Shown: positions 46,032-59,051, counted from the stretch's first letter. The stretch: 64,000 nt of DNA from Rhodococcus sp. 1168 (GCF_002091955.1 NZ_MKKY01000042.1:124001-188000); one strand, 5' to 3'. A program made the numbers and translations. The notes: generated by a model not told the origin, from the sequence alone.

Positions 46032-46595
46032 TTAGGAATTCACACGCCCAAGGTAGTTTCCGTCGCGCGAATCGACCTTCAGCTTGTCACCGGTATTGAT
46101 GAACAGCGGGACCGAGATCTCGGCGCCGGTCTCCAAAGTGGCAGGCTTCGTACCTCCGGTAGAGCGGTCGCCCTGCAGACCCGGGTCGGTGTGCTTGACC
46201 TCGAGTTCGACCGTCACAGGTAGCTCCACGTAGAGCGGTGAACCCTCGTGCATCGCGATCTGAACCCGAAGGTTCTCGAGCAGGAAACGGGCGCCGTCGC
46301 CGACCGTTGCCTCCGGGATGGCGAGCTGGTCGAAGGTGTCCCCGTCCATGAAGACGTAGTCGGTTCCGTCGTGATACAGGTACGTCATGTCACGACGATC
46401 GACCGTGGCCGTCTCGACCTTGACGCCGGCATTGAACGTCTTGTCGACGACTTTGCCGGACAGCACGTTCTTGAGTTTGGTGCGCACGAACGCGGGGCCC
46501 TTACCCGGCTTCACATGCTGAAATTCGGTGATCGTCCACAGCTGATTATCGATGCTGAGGACGAGACCATTCTTGAAATCGCTGGTGGAAGCCAC
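46032..46595 (-). CDS. efp: Translation elongation factor P
   Basis: Helps the ribosome through polyproline stretches, which are frequent in the repeat protein at 61.3 kb. The 187-residue protein has the three-barrel layout, with [17 protein letters not shown] near residue 27; the tip lysine is in [14 protein letters not shown] and the C-terminal [20 protein letters not shown] are typical. The GTG start has AGGAG 12 nt upstream, a longer spacer than usual. It lies between pepQ and nusB. Confidence 0.96.
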   Translation of the reverse strand: MASTSDFKNGLVLSIDNQLWTITEFQHVKPGKGPAFVRTKLKNVLSGKVVDKTFNAGVKVETATVDRRDMTYLYHDGTDYVFMDGDTFDQLAIPEATVGDGARFLLENLRVQIAMHEGSPLYVELPVTVELEVKHTDPGLQGDRSTGGTKPATLETGAEISVPLFINTGDKLKVDSRDGNYLGRVNS

Positions 46596-46641
46596 TGGCT
46601 TTTATGTCTCCTCGTGTTCTTATCTCGCAGTGACCGTGATG

Positions 46642-47745
46642 TCACACGAGAGTGAGTTGCTTGCTGGTCATGGTGAGAAGCTCAGGACCGCCGGGGCGGA
46701 CGATGAGTGTGTCTTCGATCCGAACGCCTCCGCGCCCTGAGAAGTACACACCCGGTTCTACAGTCACAGCAGCACCGCACTGCAGTGTACCGGTGCTCGT
46801 GCGTGCGATTCCCGGCGCTTCGTGGATTTCCAATCCGACGCCGTGGCCGAGTCCGTGCAAAAACAGTTCGCCATGCCCTGCTTCCTCGATGACCGACCGC
46901 GCCGCGGCGTCCACCGATGCAGTGCTCACACCAGGGACGAGCGCATTCCTTCCTGCTGCTTGAGCACGCAGGACCAGCTCGTATACATCCCGCTGCCAAT
47001 CCGCTGGGCTCCCGATGACCACCGTTCGGGTCATATCCGAGTGATATCCGCCGACCAACGCGCCGAAATCGAATTTCACGAAGTCGCCCGATTCCAGGAT
47101 CGCCGACGTCGGCCGGTGATGCGGCACGGCGGAATTCGCACCCGTTGCCACGATTGTCTCGAAGGAAATCCCGTCCGCGCCGTGCTCGACCATCAGCGAC
47201 TCCAGTTCACGTGCCACAGCGAGTTCGGTACGGCCAGGCCGAACCGAACCTCGCTCGACGAGCACGGCAAAAGCGTCGTCGGCCGCGCGGCACGCCTCGC
47301 GTAGCAAGCCGATTTCGTACTCGTCCTTCACCATGCGAAGTTCTTCGACGAGTCCGGGACTGCACACCAAATCGAGCGAGGCATTCGCCTCACTCCATCC
47401 GCGATGCTGATCGACGGTCACGACATGGCTCTCGAATCCGATTGCAGCGTCCCTCGGTGCATACTCGCTCGCGAGCAGATGTGCCGCCGAAGACCGGTCG
47501 ATCACTGCGCGAAGATCGGGGACTTGCTCGGCGACTTGACTGAGATATCGGCCGTCCGTGCAGACGACGGTTCTGCTTTCATCCTTAGACGAATCATCGC
47601 TTCCGACGATCAGCGCTGCGTTCGATCCGGTGAACCCGGTGAGATACCGAATGTTCAGCAAGTCTGTGACCAGCAGTGAGTCGAGTTCCCTTGCGATCAA
47701 GGATTGTCGAAGAGCCGAGCGACGGGCAGCGAAATCTGCAGGCAT
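46642..47745 (-). CDS. pepQ: Xaa-Pro aminopeptidase / dipeptidase (M24B)
   Basis: Cytoplasmic metallopeptidase that cleaves next to proline. The 367-residue protein has an N-terminal creatinase-like domain and a C-terminal pita-bread domain. All five metal ligands are visible: Asp residues in KFDFGALVGGYHSDMTRT near 219-235, His in HGLGHGVGLEIHEAPG near 296, Glu in VEPGVYF near 330 and GVRIEDT near 343. The ATG start is at 47745. It is the first gene of pepQ-efp-nusB and diverges from the B-4DMT-type gene across 105 bp. Confidence 0.94.
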   Translation of the reverse strand: MPADFAARRSALRQSLIARELDSLLVTDLLNIRYLTGFTGSNAALIVGSDDSSKDESRTVVCTDGRYLSQVAEQVPDLRAVIDRSSAAHLLASEYAPRDAAIGFESHVVTVDQHRGWSEANASLDLVCSPGLVEELRMVKDEYEIGLLREACRAADDAFAVLVERGSVRPGRTELAVARELESLMVEHGADGISFETIVATGANSAVPHHRPTSAILESGDFVKFDFGALVGGYHSDMTRTVVIGSPADWQRDVYELVLRAQAAGRNALVPGVSTASVDAAARSVIEEAGHGELFLHGLGHGVGLEIHEAPGIARTSTGTLQCGAAVTVEPGVYFSGRGGVRIEDTLIVRPGGPELLTMTSKQLTLV

Positions 47746-47850
47746 TCATACAACGTACCGCCGTCGCGAGTTCGATCCCCGGGCGACGCGAGGGCCCGAT
47801 TTATGTGGGGCCCGCCACAGTGCCGCCCCGAAACGGATACGCTGTCCCCC

Positions 47851-48507
47851 ATGACAGGGTGGGTGGTACGCGGAATCGGAATGGGACTGATCAACGTCGG
47901 AGTGCGAGTTCTGCTGGGTTTGGCAGTCGCGCGGTGGCCGTTGCATGGTTCGCAGCTTCGATGGTTGGGCTTGGCTGTGGTCTTGCTTGCAGTCATCGTG
48001 GGGGCTGGTATCGACGGAATTCGTGACCGTCGCGCAAACCCGGACCCGGATTACGGTGCCGATCTGACGATGCTGTGGCTCAAGGCAGCAGTAGTCGGCG
48101 GTCTGCTCGCCGGACTGGTCACATGGCTGATCGGACTGATAGTGGACTTCAGTCTCGGCCAGAACTCACTGTTCTTCGAAATGACCTCCGGTGCGGCGTT
48201 CACCATTCTGCTGATTTTCATCCCAGCGACCATCTCGGTGTTCCTGGGCCGCCTGCTCGTGGGACGCGAGGCGAAGAAGAAGCTCGCCGCATCCGATGCC
48301 GAACACGAACATGAACGCCACGATCGCCATCTGGTCGGCGCAGGGACTACCGCCTCGAGCCAGGGTTCGGCGGCACACCAGAGTTCGGTAGCGGACCGGA
48401 ATCAGTGGGCCGACGACAACGCGGACACCGAGGTTTTCCAGGCTGTGCAGCCCGACGCCCAAGACCCGAAGGACACTTCGCACGGCGAGCATCGTTCCGG
48501 ACACTGA
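47851..48507 (+). CDS. B-4DMT family four-helix membrane protein
   Basis: The 218-residue protein has four hydrophobic helices: residues 4-25, 36-55, 75-99 and 112-135. A hydrophilic C-terminal tail of about 80 residues is rich in His, Asp and Ser. It fits the B-4DMT transporter family next to pepQ and the aro genes in mycobacteria (Rv2536 position). The transported compound is not known. ATG 47851 follows a run of Cs and has no clear ribosome binding site; the frame is open for 49 codons upstream. A perfect palindrome ends it. Confidence 0.82.
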   Translation: MTGWVVRGIGMGLINVGVRVLLGLAVARWPLHGSQLRWLGLAVVLLAVIVGAGIDGIRDRRANPDPDYGADLTMLWLKAAVVGGLLAGLVTWLIGLIVDFSLGQNSLFFEMTSGAAFTILLIFIPATISVFLGRLLVGREAKKKLAASDAEHEHERHDRHLVGAGTTASSQGSAAHQSSVADRNQWADDNADTEVFQAVQPDAQDPKDTSHGEHRSGH

Positions 48508-48522
48508 CTCTCGAACTCAAGA

Positions 48523-48570
48523 AATCCCCCCTGCATTTTCGGCCCTAGGGCCGAAAATGCAGGGGGGATT
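48523..48570. terminator. Perfect 48-bp palindrome, bidirectional terminator
   Basis: The arms 48523-48546 and 48547-48570 are exact complements of 24 bp each, with no loop nucleotides to spare; the centre is CCCTAGGG. It lies 15 bp after the plus-strand B-4DMT-type gene and 22 bp after the minus-strand aroB gene, so it can stop both. The outer ends give AATCCCCCC and GGGGGGATT. Confidence 0.85.
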
Positions 48571-48592
48571 ATCCATTCGGATCGCGCCTCGA

Positions 48593-50275
<1,683 letters not shown>

Positions 50276-50279
<4 letters not shown>

Positions 50280-51463
50280 CGTGGTGGTCGGGCGGCGTTG
50301 CCCTTCAGGTAATGCGCGACGTTGCTCGTCGTCTCCGCCAACGAATCGCCACCGAACTTCTCGAGCACCGCCTGCGCCACAACGAGAGCCACCATCGTCT
50401 CGGCCACGACGCCCGCAGCAGGCACAGCACATACATCGGACCGTTGATGGATCGCGACGGCTTCTTCGCCGGTCGACATATCCACCGTTGCGAGCGCGCG
50501 AGGAACAGTCGAGATCGGCTTCATCGCAGCCCGAACACGAAGCGCCTCTCCGTTGGTCATGCCACCTTCGATACCACCGGCGCGGTTGGTCGATCGCAGG
50601 ATGCCGTCCGGACCCGGGGTGATCTCGTCGTGCGCGGCGCTGCCACGACGACGGGCCGTCTCGAAGCCGTCACCAACCTCGACGCCCTTGATCGCCTGAA
50701 TTCCCATGAGCGCTGCAGCAAGTCGTGCATCGAGCTTACGATCTCCGCTGACGAACGATCCGAGGCCGACAGGAAGCCCATGTACGACGACCTCGACGAC
50801 GCCGCCGAGGGTGTCGCCGTCTCGCTTCGCGGCTTCGATCTCGGCGATCATCGACTCACCGGAAGCAGCGTCGAAGGCTCGCACCGGACTCGCATCGATT
50901 GCGTCGAGATCGTTACCGGACGGTGGTGGCCCGACATAGGGGTCCGATGCACCGATGGAAATGACGTGGGACACGACATCGACACCGAGTGCCTGTTTCA
51001 AGAAGTTTCGTGCCACGGTGCCGATCGCGACTCGCGCGGCCGTTTCACGGGCACTCGCCCGCTCGAGAACCGGCCTGGCGTCGTCGAATCCGTATTTCAA
51101 CATTCCCGAATAATCGGCATGCCCAGGACGGGGCCTGGTCAACGGAGCGTTCCGCGCCAACGCGTCGAGAACCGACGGGTCAACCGGGTCCGCGGACATG
51201 ACCTGCTCCCATTTGGGCCACTCGGTATTGCCTACTTCGATCGCGATCGGGCCGCCGATGGTCCGACCATGACGCACACCACCGGTGATCGTCACCTTGT
51301 CGGCCTCGAACTTCATCCGGGCGCCGCGTCCGTAGCCCAGTCGGCGGCGAGCCAACTGATCGGCAATGTCGTCCGAGGTCACCTCTACACCCGCGACCAT
51401 TCCTTCGAGGATGGACACGAGAGCAGGGCCGTGAGATTCTCCGGCAGTTATCCAGCGCAGCAC
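50276..51463 (-). CDS. aroC: Chorismate synthase
   Basis: Makes chorismate with reduced FMN, the last common step to aromatic amino acids. The 395-residue protein starts [15 protein letters not shown]. It has [15 protein letters not shown] near 38, [18 protein letters not shown] near 109 with [11 protein letters not shown] near 135, and [16 protein letters not shown] near 307. The GTG start has GAGG close upstream. It precedes aroK and aroB and follows the prepilin peptidase gene by 12 bp. Confidence 0.96.
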
Positions 51464-51475
51464 GGCCTCATCTTT

Positions 51476-52066
51476 TCACGTCGGTGAAGCCGCGAGTGCC
51501 AGCAGGGTCGACAGGCACATGGACGGGCCGTGAGGAATGGTGCAGTTTCGGTGGCCGAGCGCCGTTATCGCCACCCCTACCAGCCCGGTCAGCAGCGGCG
51601 GAAGTATTGCAACCAACGCCCACGCGTCGAGACCCGCCATCGCCGCAACACCGCCGAGTGGCCACGCCAGTTTCACGTCACCAGCACCGAATGCCGTGGG
51701 CAAACACACATGAACGAGAAGATAGCTGCCGAACAGGGCCGCCGCACCGACGAGCATGGGCGCGATGTCGCCGGAGAATGCTCCGAGCAACAGGGCGACG
51801 ATCGCTCCTGCGCCTGTCAGCGAATTCGGTAAACGCCTGCACCCGATGTCGATGCACGCCAGCACCGAACACCACCAGCCCAACAGCCCGAGCGAGATAC
51901 CGCAACCGAGCAGCGATCCCGCCGACCACACCACACTCAGCACCAAGGGAAGTCCGACGGCCTTCCAGGACAGTGCCAGCCCTCTCACAGTTCGCTCGGT
52001 GGCGATTCCTATGCCCCATCCGATCGAACCGAATGCCAGTGCCCATCCCAGAGATGCCGTGGTCAT
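51476..52066 (-). CDS. A24 family prepilin peptidase, short form
   Basis: Membrane aspartic peptidase of the type IV prepilin/preflagellin family. The 196-residue protein is mostly hydrophobic, with six or seven helices. It keeps the two catalytic aspartates, in CIDIGCRRLPNSLTG near residue 72 and FGAGDVKLAWPL near 124. The zinc/methyltransferase domain of longer relatives is absent. It lies between aroE and aroC, as in Mycobacterium (Rv2551c position), and no pilin gene is in the window. The ATG start has a poor ribosome binding site. The substrate is not evident. Confidence 0.85.
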   Translation of the reverse strand: MTTASLGWALAFGSIGWGIGIATERTVRGLALSWKAVGLPLVLSVVWSAGSLLGCGISLGLLGWWCSVLACIDIGCRRLPNSLTGAGAIVALLLGAFSGDIAPMLVGAAALFGSYLLVHVCLPTAFGAGDVKLAWPLGGVAAMAGLDAWALVAILPPLLTGLVGVAITALGHRNCTIPHGPSMCLSTLLALAASPT

Positions 52067-52161
52067 GCGGCAAGTGTGGAACTACTGCCGACGCATGTCG
52101 CGTCGGACTCCCAGGTGGAGAACCGCCCTGTGTATCGACGAGCCACCTGTGGATGAAACTG

Positions 52162-52971
52162 TCAGTGGGTGCCGATAGCTGCGATCATCGCCGCGCGCGG
52201 AGCGGATCGACCCGTAAATTGCTCGACCTGCCCGAAAGCTTGATTGAGCAACATCGACAGGCCCGAGACGATGATGCCGCCGGCCGACTCCACCGCGGTC
52301 GCCAACGGCGTCGGCCATGGATCGTAAATTGCGTCGAGGACGATCGGCGAGTGTGCAATGGCCGCCGACACCGGTGCGGCGCCGTCCGCGGGCACAGTAC
52401 TGACAACGACTGCCGACGCGGCGGCCGCGTCGGACAGCGTTCCGTCGGACATTGCCAGGAACGTGGTCCTCAAGCCGGCCGCTTCGCCGCATGTGAGGGT
52501 CTCACGAGCTCGATCTTCCGATCGTGCGACAACTGTTGCCGATCGTGCCCCCATTTCGGCGAGCGCGACCAGCGCCGGCCTCGATGTACCGCCCGCCCCG
52601 ACGACCATGACTGCCCGACCTGCAAGATCAGCGACACCGGCCTCGCGCAGCGCCCCCATCACCCCATCGACATCTGTGCAGTCGGCTCGCCATCCGGTCT
52701 CGGTGCGCAGCAGAGTGTTCGCCGAGCCGGCGAGAACCGCACGATCGGTTCTCGTATCGGCGAACTCCAACGCGGCAACCTTGTTCGGCATCGTCACCGA
52801 CAGGCCTACCCAGTCCGGACCCAGACAGCCCACGAGCCCCGGCAGTTGATCGGCCGAACATTCGATGCGTTCGTAGGTCCAATCACTCAGACCCAAGGCA
52901 CGGTATGCAGCGAGATGTAGCTGAGGCGATTTCGAATGGATGACCGGATTCCCCAGAACGGCGGCACGCAT
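52162..52971 (-). CDS. aroE: Shikimate dehydrogenase
   Basis: Reduces 3-dehydroshikimate with NADPH. The 269-residue protein starts MRAAVLGNPVIHSKSPQLH. It has the catalytic lysine in LSVTMPNKVAALEF near residue 58, the partner Asp in CTDVDGVMGAL near 98, the Rossmann motif VMVVGAGGTSRPAL near 120, and the C-terminal GLSMLLNQAFGQVEQF. ATG 52971 is 5 nt after the mltG stop. The 95 bp beyond its end, before the peptidase gene, look empty. Confidence 0.94.
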   Translation of the reverse strand: MRAAVLGNPVIHSKSPQLHLAAYRALGLSDWTYERIECSADQLPGLVGCLGPDWVGLSVTMPNKVAALEFADTRTDRAVLAGSANTLLRTETGWRADCTDVDGVMGALREAGVADLAGRAVMVVGAGGTSRPALVALAEMGARSATVVARSEDRARETLTCGEAAGLRTTFLAMSDGTLSDAAAASAVVVSTVPADGAAPVSAAIAHSPIVLDAIYDPWPTPLATAVESAGGIIVSGLSMLLNQAFGQVEQFTGRSAPRAAMIAAIGTH

Positions 52972-52976
52972 CGTTT

Positions 52977-54311
52977 CTACCGTCCGCTGTCGAGGAATCC
53001 GTCCTCGACCTTTCCGATATTCGCAAGATGCTCTGCGTAGTCGCGGGTGAACAACGTGTCACCTACTTGGTTGATAGTCACGAAGTACAACCAATCACCG
53101 TCTGCGGGTGCCTCGACCGCTTGCACTGCACCTATGCTCGGCGCCGCAATCGGGGTCGCCGGGAGTCCCTCCATTGCATAGGTGTTCCACGGTGTCACTG
53201 TCGCTCGGTCCTCGTCGGTCGTTGCGACCTCGGTTGTGTCGAGGGAGTAATTCACCGTCGAGTCGAACTCGAGCTTCTGCGGTGCGGCCAACCGATTGAT
53301 GATGACGCGCGCTACCTTGCTGAAATCCGGCGGAAGCGATTCACGTTCGACGAGCGAAGCTGCCACCAACGTCTGATACGGGCGGAGACCCGAGTTGGCA
53401 CCGGCGGTGAGGATCCCAGTTTTCTCGTAGGTCGCCGCGCTTTCCTCCACGAGCTGTCGGAGAATGTCACCCGGTGCTGCGGTCGGATCGAAGTCCCACG
53501 TGCCGGCAGCAATGAGACCTTCCAGTTGGCGGTCTCGATCGGGAACAACACTCACCTCCGCGCGCGCCCATTCGGGTACCCCCAACGCCATCGGCTCCGC
53601 GAGACCACCTGCGGTGTTGAAGTCGGCGTAGGAAATACATGTCGGTGTGCCTGCACCTGTCGTATCGATGCAGCTTGCTTCCGACAAAAGCGTGTAGATG
53701 CCCTTCTTGACAGCATCGGTATTGACGTCGCGTGAGTCGTGAAGTTGACGGCCCTCGGAAATTACGACGTTGCCGACCCGAGCGGATGGATCGACGAGTG
53801 CTGTCACTGCGTCCTCGGCAGGTACGTGACTCTCGAGCAGGTAGTAGCCGGGCTGCACCGACGACATTGCCGGGTTGACGACTGCGGCTTCCATGAAGGC
53901 ACCAGAACTCGCCACGATGCCCTTGTCGGTCGCCTCGACACCGATCTGATCTGCAGTGTCACCAGGCTGCACCCGTAACACCACCGACGGCCCCGAACTA
54001 CCTGCCGTGAAATCGTCAGGGGCCACCGGGCCGCCCGCAAACCGGTCGTACACGAGGAAACCTCCCACTGCGATCACGATGACGAGGATCATCCCCAGCG
54101 CCAGCCCGACCTTGCGGCCGCGTCGCTTGCGCTTTCGGGCCGAACGGTCGTGCCGAACCTCTGCTCGTGAACGTCCCACTTCCTGCGGACCGCCATGAGT
54201 CACAGCGTGATGAAATTCGCTCCCTTCGTCGACCTGATACCCGATCGGATCCGTCAGCGCTTCGTCGTCGTACTCGTAATTCCCCCGGTCCGTGGACCTT
54301 TGGTTGTTCAC
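52977..54311 (-). CDS. mltG: Endolytic transglycosylase MltG (YceG-like)
   Basis: Cuts nascent peptidoglycan strands, acting as a terminase of glycan synthesis. The 444-residue protein has a long charged cytoplasmic N-terminus with a run of Lys and Arg (59-67), one membrane helix (about 67-87) and an extracellular catalytic domain. The catalytic Glu is in AASLVERES near residue 322. [26 protein letters not shown] and [17 protein letters not shown] are family-typical. The GTG start overlaps the ruvX stop as GTGA. Confidence 0.94.
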   Translation of the reverse strand: MNNQRSTDRGNYEYDDEALTDPIGYQVDEGSEFHHAVTHGGPQEVGRSRAEVRHDRSARKRKRRGRKVGLALGMILVIVIAVGGFLVYDRFAGGPVAPDDFTAGSSGPSVVLRVQPGDTADQIGVEATDKGIVASSGAFMEAAVVNPAMSSVQPGYYLLESHVPAEDAVTALVDPSARVGNVVISEGRQLHDSRDVNTDAVKKGIYTLLSEASCIDTTGAGTPTCISYADFNTAGGLAEPMALGVPEWARAEVSVVPDRDRQLEGLIAAGTWDFDPTAAPGDILRQLVEESAATYEKTGILTAGANSGLRPYQTLVAASLVERESLPPDFSKVARVIINRLAAPQKLEFDSTVNYSLDTTEVATTDEDRATVTPWNTYAMEGLPATPIAAPSIGAVQAVEAPADGDWLYFVTINQVGDTLFTRDYAEHLANIGKVEDGFLDSGR

Positions 54312-54844
54312 TCGACCTCCGGCGTTGGATCGGTCTCTGCCGATTTCAGTCGCGCGGACCGCTCATCCAGCCACCCCTGCAGGATTGCGACCGCAGCAGC
54401 TTGATCGATGACCGAGCGCTGTGATTTCCCCCGCACACCACTGTCTCGAAGTGCACGCGTCGCAGTTACCGTAGTCAATCGCTCGTCCGACATCCGAATC
54501 GGCACGCCGGGCAGTCGTCGCGACAATAATCGCGCAAACCCCTCAGCTGCCTTGACCGCGGATCCACTTTCTCCTCGCAGAGTGCGTGGTAGTCCGATGA
54601 TCACCTCGACCGCCTCGTATTCGGTGACGATCTCGACGACACGCGCGACGTCGGGTGAGTCCGATCCTTTGGGCTTGGACCGCACGACAGTCTCCACCGG
54701 CGTCGCAAGTACGCACCGTGGGTCGCTGACGGCAACACCGACACGGACACTTCCGACGTCGATTCCAATTCGACGTCCGAAACCGGGATCGTCCGCGCCT
54801 GGACGGTCCGGTAGACCAGGAGGTCGACGAGAAAAATCCGGCAC
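54308..54844 (-). CDS. ruvX: Holliday junction resolvase-like protein RuvX (YqgF)
   Basis: RNase H-fold protein implicated in 16S rRNA processing and proposed as a Holliday junction nuclease. The 178-residue protein has the first acidic motif in [17 protein letters not shown] near residue 25, [13 protein letters not shown] near 82, and DERLTTVTA near 119, with [13 protein letters not shown] near 147. The GTG start is 2 nt after the alaS stop, and the gene overlaps mltG by 4 bp. The alaS-ruvX-mltG-aroE order is standard for this group. Confidence 0.94.
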   Translation of the reverse strand: MPDFSRRPPGLPDRPGADDPGFGRRIGIDVGSVRVGVAVSDPRCVLATPVETVVRSKPKGSDSPDVARVVEIVTEYEAVEVIIGLPRTLRGESGSAVKAAEGFARLLSRRLPGVPIRMSDERLTTVTATRALRDSGVRGKSQRSVIDQAAAVAILQGWLDERSARLKSAETDPTPEVE

Positions 54845-54846
54845 GG

Positions 54847-57516
54847 TCAGGCGCCGACGAGTTCTGCGATCCGGGCGCGCACAGCGGCCAATCCATCGGC
54901 GATACCGCTTGGATTCGATCCGGATCCCTGTGCAGATTCGGCCTTACCGCCGCCGCGACCACCGATGGCCGGGCCGAAGCTGGCCACCAGTTCTCCTGCT
55001 TTCACACCGGCTTCCTGTGCTCCGGCGTTTGCGGTTACCACGAAGGGCACCTTCCCATCGACGTCGCCGATAAGGACCACGACCGCAGGTTCGGAACCGA
55101 GACGCCCGCGAACATCGGCAGCGAGTCCGCGGAGATCATTGCCGCCTACGCCATCGGGGGCGCGCGCTATGACTGCTCGAACGGCTCCCAATCGTTCGGC
55201 ACCTGCAGCGAGGCCACCTGCCGAAGCGAGTACGGAAGCTGCCTTCACTGCCTCGAGTTCCTTCTCTGCCACTCGCAGCTTTTCCACCAATGTCTCGATC
55301 CGGCCCGGCACTTCCTCGGTCGGAACCTTGAGCGAGGACGCGATCCCGGCGAGCAGGGCACGTTCTTTCGCCAAGTATCGATATGAATCCAAGCCGACGA
55401 ATGCTTCGACTCGGCGCACCCCGGAACCCACCGACGACTCGCCGAGCAGGGTGACCGGCCCGATCTGCGAAGTATGTTGCACGTGCGTTCCTCCGCACAG
55501 TTCCATGCTGAACGGTCCACCGATGTCGACGACGCGAACCTCGTCCCCGTAGTTTTCACCGAACAGCGCCATCGCGCCCATGGCCTTGGCACTGTCGAGG
55601 TCGGTAACCAAGGTGTTGACAGCGAGGTCGGCACCGATCGCGTCGTTCGCGACAGCTTCGATGTCGTGTCGCTGTGCCTCGGACAGTGCGCCCTGCCAGG
55701 AGAAGTCGAATCTGAGGTACCCGGGCTTGTTCAGCGATCCGGCCTGGGTGGCATTGGGTCCGAGCACCTGCCGCAGCGCCGCGTGCACCATGTGGGTTCC
55801 AGAGTGACCCTGCGTTGCGCCCTTACGCCACGACGGGTCCACGTCGACGCGCACGACGTCGCCTTCGGTGATCTGACCTGATTGGACCGTGACCTTGTGC
55901 GTCCACACCTTTTTGGCGATCTTTTGGACGTCCTCCACGTCAGCGCTGAAACCTGGGCCACTGATCGTTCCGATATCGGCGATCTGTCCACCCGATTCCG
56001 CATACAACGGGCTGCGATCGAGAATGACCTCGACGGACTCCCCCGCCGTGGCCGTTGGGACGCGAACTCCACCGGAGATCAGGGCAAGCACATTCGCCTC
56101 CGAGGACAACTCCTCGAATCCGGTGAACTCCGTTGCCCCGAGGTCGACGAAGTCCTTGTAGACGGACAGGTCGGCGTGAGCATGCTTACGTGAACGCGCG
56201 TCTTCCTTCGCGCGCTGACGCTGTTCGGCCATCAGCGACCGGAAACCATCCTCGTCTACGTTCAAACCCGCCTCCGACGCCATTTCGAGCGTCAGATCTA
56301 TCGGGAATCCGTAGGTGTCGTGCAGCGCGAACGCCTCGGCGCCGCCGATTGTCTTCTTTCCTGTCGACTTCACCGACTCCGCAGCTGTGTCGAACAGCTT
56401 GGAACCGGAAGTGAGGGTCTTGAGGAACGCCGACTCCTCACCGACCGATACATTGAGGATGCGATCGAAGCCGGTGACGAGCTCCGGGTACGACTGAGCC
56501 ATGGTGTCGCGGACGACGGTGATGAACTCGCCCATGGTCCGGTCCGGCGCACCGAGCAGACGCGCCGAGCGCACGATTCTGCGCAACAGACGACGCAGCA
56601 CGTATCCGCGCCCGTCGTTGCCCGGGTTGACGCCGTCGGAGATGAGCAGCGCGGCGGTGCGCGCGTGGTCTGCGATGACACGGAACCGGATGTCGTCCTC
56701 GTGGTTCTTCCCGTACGCCCGGCCGCTCAGTTCCTCGGCTTTGGCAATGACCGGACGAACGAGGTCGGTCTCATAGACGTTGTCGACGCCCTGAAGCAGG
56801 AAAGCCACGCGCTCGACGCCCATGCCGGTGTCGATATTCTGCTTCGGCAGCGGCCCGAGGATCTCGAAATCGTCCTTGCTGATTCCCTGCCCGCGCTCGT
56901 TCTGCATGAAGACGAGATTCCAGATCTCGATATAGCGATCCTCGTCGGCCTCCGGCCCACCGTCGACACCGTATTCGGGCCCGCGGTCGTAGTAGATCTC
57001 CGAGCACGGACCACACGGACCGGGAATTCCCATCGACCAGTAATTGTCTGCCATCCCACGGCGCTGGATCCGCTCGTCGGGTATCCCGGCAAGTTCTTTC
57101 CACAGCGCAATGGCCTCGTCGTCATCCAGATACACCGTCACCCAGATGCGCTCCGGATCGAATCCGTATCCGCCGTCGGCCACACTGCCGGTCAGAAGCG
57201 TCCAGGCATAGTGGATCGCTTCACGTTTGAAATAGTCACCGAACGAGAAGTTTCCGGCCATCTGAAAGAACGTGTTGTGGCGCGTGGTGATGCCGACGTT
57301 CTCGATATCGAGTGTGCGGACACACTTCTGAACACTCGTCGCCGTAGCGAACGGAGGTGTCTGCTGGCCCAGGAAGTAAGGAACGAACTGCACCATTCCT
57401 GCATTGACGAATAACAGGTTGGGATCGTCGAGCACCAACGAGGCACTGGCCACCTCGGTGTGGCCTGCCTTTACGAAGTGGTCGAGGAAACGCCTGCGAA
57501 TGTCATGGGTTTGCAC
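54847..57516 (-). CDS. alaS: Alanyl-tRNA synthetase
   Basis: Charges tRNA-Ala. The 889-residue protein has the class II core at the N-terminus ([20 protein letters not shown] near residue 30; [15 protein letters not shown] near 83). The editing domain has the zinc ligands HSGTHMVHA and CGGTHVQH, and a C-terminal C-Ala domain ends with a Gly-rich stretch ([19 protein letters not shown]). The GTG start has no strong ribosome binding site. It leads alaS-ruvX-mltG-aroE and is 85 bp from rarA upstream; those 85 bp hold two copies of TTGTTCGTC. Confidence 0.97.
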   Translation of the reverse strand: MQTHDIRRRFLDHFVKAGHTEVASASLVLDDPNLLFVNAGMVQFVPYFLGQQTPPFATATSVQKCVRTLDIENVGITTRHNTFFQMAGNFSFGDYFKREAIHYAWTLLTGSVADGGYGFDPERIWVTVYLDDDEAIALWKELAGIPDERIQRRGMADNYWSMGIPGPCGPCSEIYYDRGPEYGVDGGPEADEDRYIEIWNLVFMQNERGQGISKDDFEILGPLPKQNIDTGMGVERVAFLLQGVDNVYETDLVRPVIAKAEELSGRAYGKNHEDDIRFRVIADHARTAALLISDGVNPGNDGRGYVLRRLLRRIVRSARLLGAPDRTMGEFITVVRDTMAQSYPELVTGFDRILNVSVGEESAFLKTLTSGSKLFDTAAESVKSTGKKTIGGAEAFALHDTYGFPIDLTLEMASEAGLNVDEDGFRSLMAEQRQRAKEDARSRKHAHADLSVYKDFVDLGATEFTGFEELSSEANVLALISGGVRVPTATAGESVEVILDRSPLYAESGGQIADIGTISGPGFSADVEDVQKIAKKVWTHKVTVQSGQITEGDVVRVDVDPSWRKGATQGHSGTHMVHAALRQVLGPNATQAGSLNKPGYLRFDFSWQGALSEAQRHDIEAVANDAIGADLAVNTLVTDLDSAKAMGAMALFGENYGDEVRVVDIGGPFSMELCGGTHVQHTSQIGPVTLLGESSVGSGVRRVEAFVGLDSYRYLAKERALLAGIASSLKVPTEEVPGRIETLVEKLRVAEKELEAVKAASVLASAGGLAAGAERLGAVRAVIARAPDGVGGNDLRGLAADVRGRLGSEPAVVVLIGDVDGKVPFVVTANAGAQEAGVKAGELVASFGPAIGGRGGGKAESAQGSGSNPSGIADGLAAVRARIAELVGA

Positions 57517-57601
57517 CGGTACAGGTTAACGCGCCGCCGGTGCACCCCGTGTCATCACCACTACTTGCACGTCAACGAGTTGTTCGTCGACGGCTTGTTC
57601 G

Positions 57602-59020
57602 TCAACGGCCACGCACAATGCGACGTAGCTTGCCTACGCGGGTCGCGATCTCACGCTCCACACCGTGATCGGTAGGCGCGTAGTAGTCGACACCCACCAA
57701 TTCGTCCGGTGGGTACTGCTGCCGGAGAACTCCACTCGAATCGCTATGCGGATACTTGTAACCCACCGCACTACCGAGCGCTTGCGCCCCTTTGTAGTGC
57801 CCGTCCCGCAAATGGGCGGGCACCGGACCGGACTTGCCTGCTGCAACATCGGCCATCGCCGCACCGAGCGCTGCGATGACGGCACCGGACTTCGGCGCGG
57901 TCGCAAGATGAATTGTGGCTTGGGCCAAGGCCAATCGCGCCTCCGGCATACCGATGAGCTGTACCGCGGTGGCAGCAGCCATCGCTGTCTGCAACGCGGT
58001 GGGGTCTGCCATTCCGACATCCTCGCTGGCATGCACGACGAGTCTGCGTGCGATGAATCTGGGATCTTCGCCTGCTGTGATCATCCGCGCCAGGTAGTGC
58101 AGGGCGGCATCGACATCTGATCCCCTGATCGATTTGATGAACGCACTGATGACGTCGTAATGCTGGTCGCCGTCACGGTCGTACCGCACTGCCGCCTTGT
58201 CGACACTCGCTTCGACGGTGGCGAGGTCGAGCGTCGGCCCGGTAGCCGCCCCAGCGGCCGCCTCGAGCGCGGTCAACGCACGACGTGCATCTCCTGCTGC
58301 CAAACGAACCAGATGAGCCATCGCATCGGCGTCGATCGAGACGGCTCCGTCCAGTCCCCGCGGATCGTGGGCGGCGCGAGTGAGCAACAGTTCGATGTCT
58401 GCAGAACTCAACGGGTGCAGTTGGAGCACGAGGGAGCGGGACAGCAACGGTGAGACGACAGAGAAAGACGGATTCTCCGTAGTCGCGGCCACCAGAAGTA
58501 CGATTCGGTTTTCGACGGCAGCCAGCAAGGCATCCTGCTGGGTTTTGGAGAACCGATGAACCTCGTCGATGAACAACACAGTTTGCTCACCTGCCGTCAA
58601 CCGGCGGCGAGCCAGGTCGATGACTACCCGAACCTCTTTGACGCCTGCCGACAAAGCCGACAACGCTTCGAACCTGCGACCCGTCGCTCCGGAGATGAGC
58701 GAGGCCAACGTGGTCTTGCCGGTGCCGGGTGGGCCGTACAACATCACCGAAGATGCCCCTGAACCTTCGACGAGGCGTCGCAGAGGGGCACCCGGCGCGA
58801 GAAGGTGCCCCTGCCCGACTACCTCGTCCAGATTTTTGGGGCGCATCCGCACAGCCAACGGAGCGTCCGGTCGGGCGTGGGACTGGCTCGGCCGCGACCC
58901 TTCGCCTGCGTCGATGCTCGCCGGATCTCGCTCACCGCGGTCAGATTCAGCGGTGTCGAAGGTCTCGAACAGACCGCTTTCTTCTCCTTCATCGAAATCA
59001 GATCCGAAACCGATACTCAC
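57602..59020 (-). CDS. rarA: Replication-associated recombination protein A (RarA/MgsA)
   Basis: AAA+ ATPase working at stalled replication forks, related to clamp loaders. The 472-residue protein has a 50-residue acidic N-terminal tail, then [17 protein letters not shown], Walker [13 protein letters not shown] (95-106) and Walker [14 protein letters not shown] near 146. Sensor 1 is in [12 protein letters not shown]. The tetramerisation domain ends with [18 protein letters not shown] and [17 protein letters not shown] 59020 has a poor ribosome binding site; a later start inside the tail is possible. Confidence 0.93.
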   Translation of the reverse strand: MSIGFGSDFDEGEESGLFETFDTAESDRGERDPASIDAGEGSRPSQSHARPDAPLAVRMRPKNLDEVVGQGHLLAPGAPLRRLVEGSGASSVMLYGPPGTGKTTLASLISGATGRRFEALSALSAGVKEVRVVIDLARRRLTAGEQTVLFIDEVHRFSKTQQDALLAAVENRIVLLVAATTENPSFSVVSPLLSRSLVLQLHPLSSADIELLLTRAAHDPRGLDGAVSIDADAMAHLVRLAAGDARRALTALEAAAGAATGPTLDLATVEASVDKAAVRYDRDGDQHYDVISAFIKSIRGSDVDAALHYLARMITAGEDPRFIARRLVVHASEDVGMADPTALQTAMAAATAVQLIGMPEARLALAQATIHLATAPKSGAVIAALGAAMADVAAGKSGPVPAHLRDGHYKGAQALGSAVGYKYPHSDSSGVLRQQYPPDELVGVDYYAPTDHGVEREIATRVGKLRRIVRGR

Positions 59021-59051
59021 AAGTCGGACGCTACAGAACTGCGGGCGATGT

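Noticed and set aside
57580-57608. Two copies of TTGTTCGTC(G/A)ACGG with a 15-bp period between alaS and rarA
   Set aside because: Only two imperfect copies, one running into the rarA stop; too little to call a repeat element.
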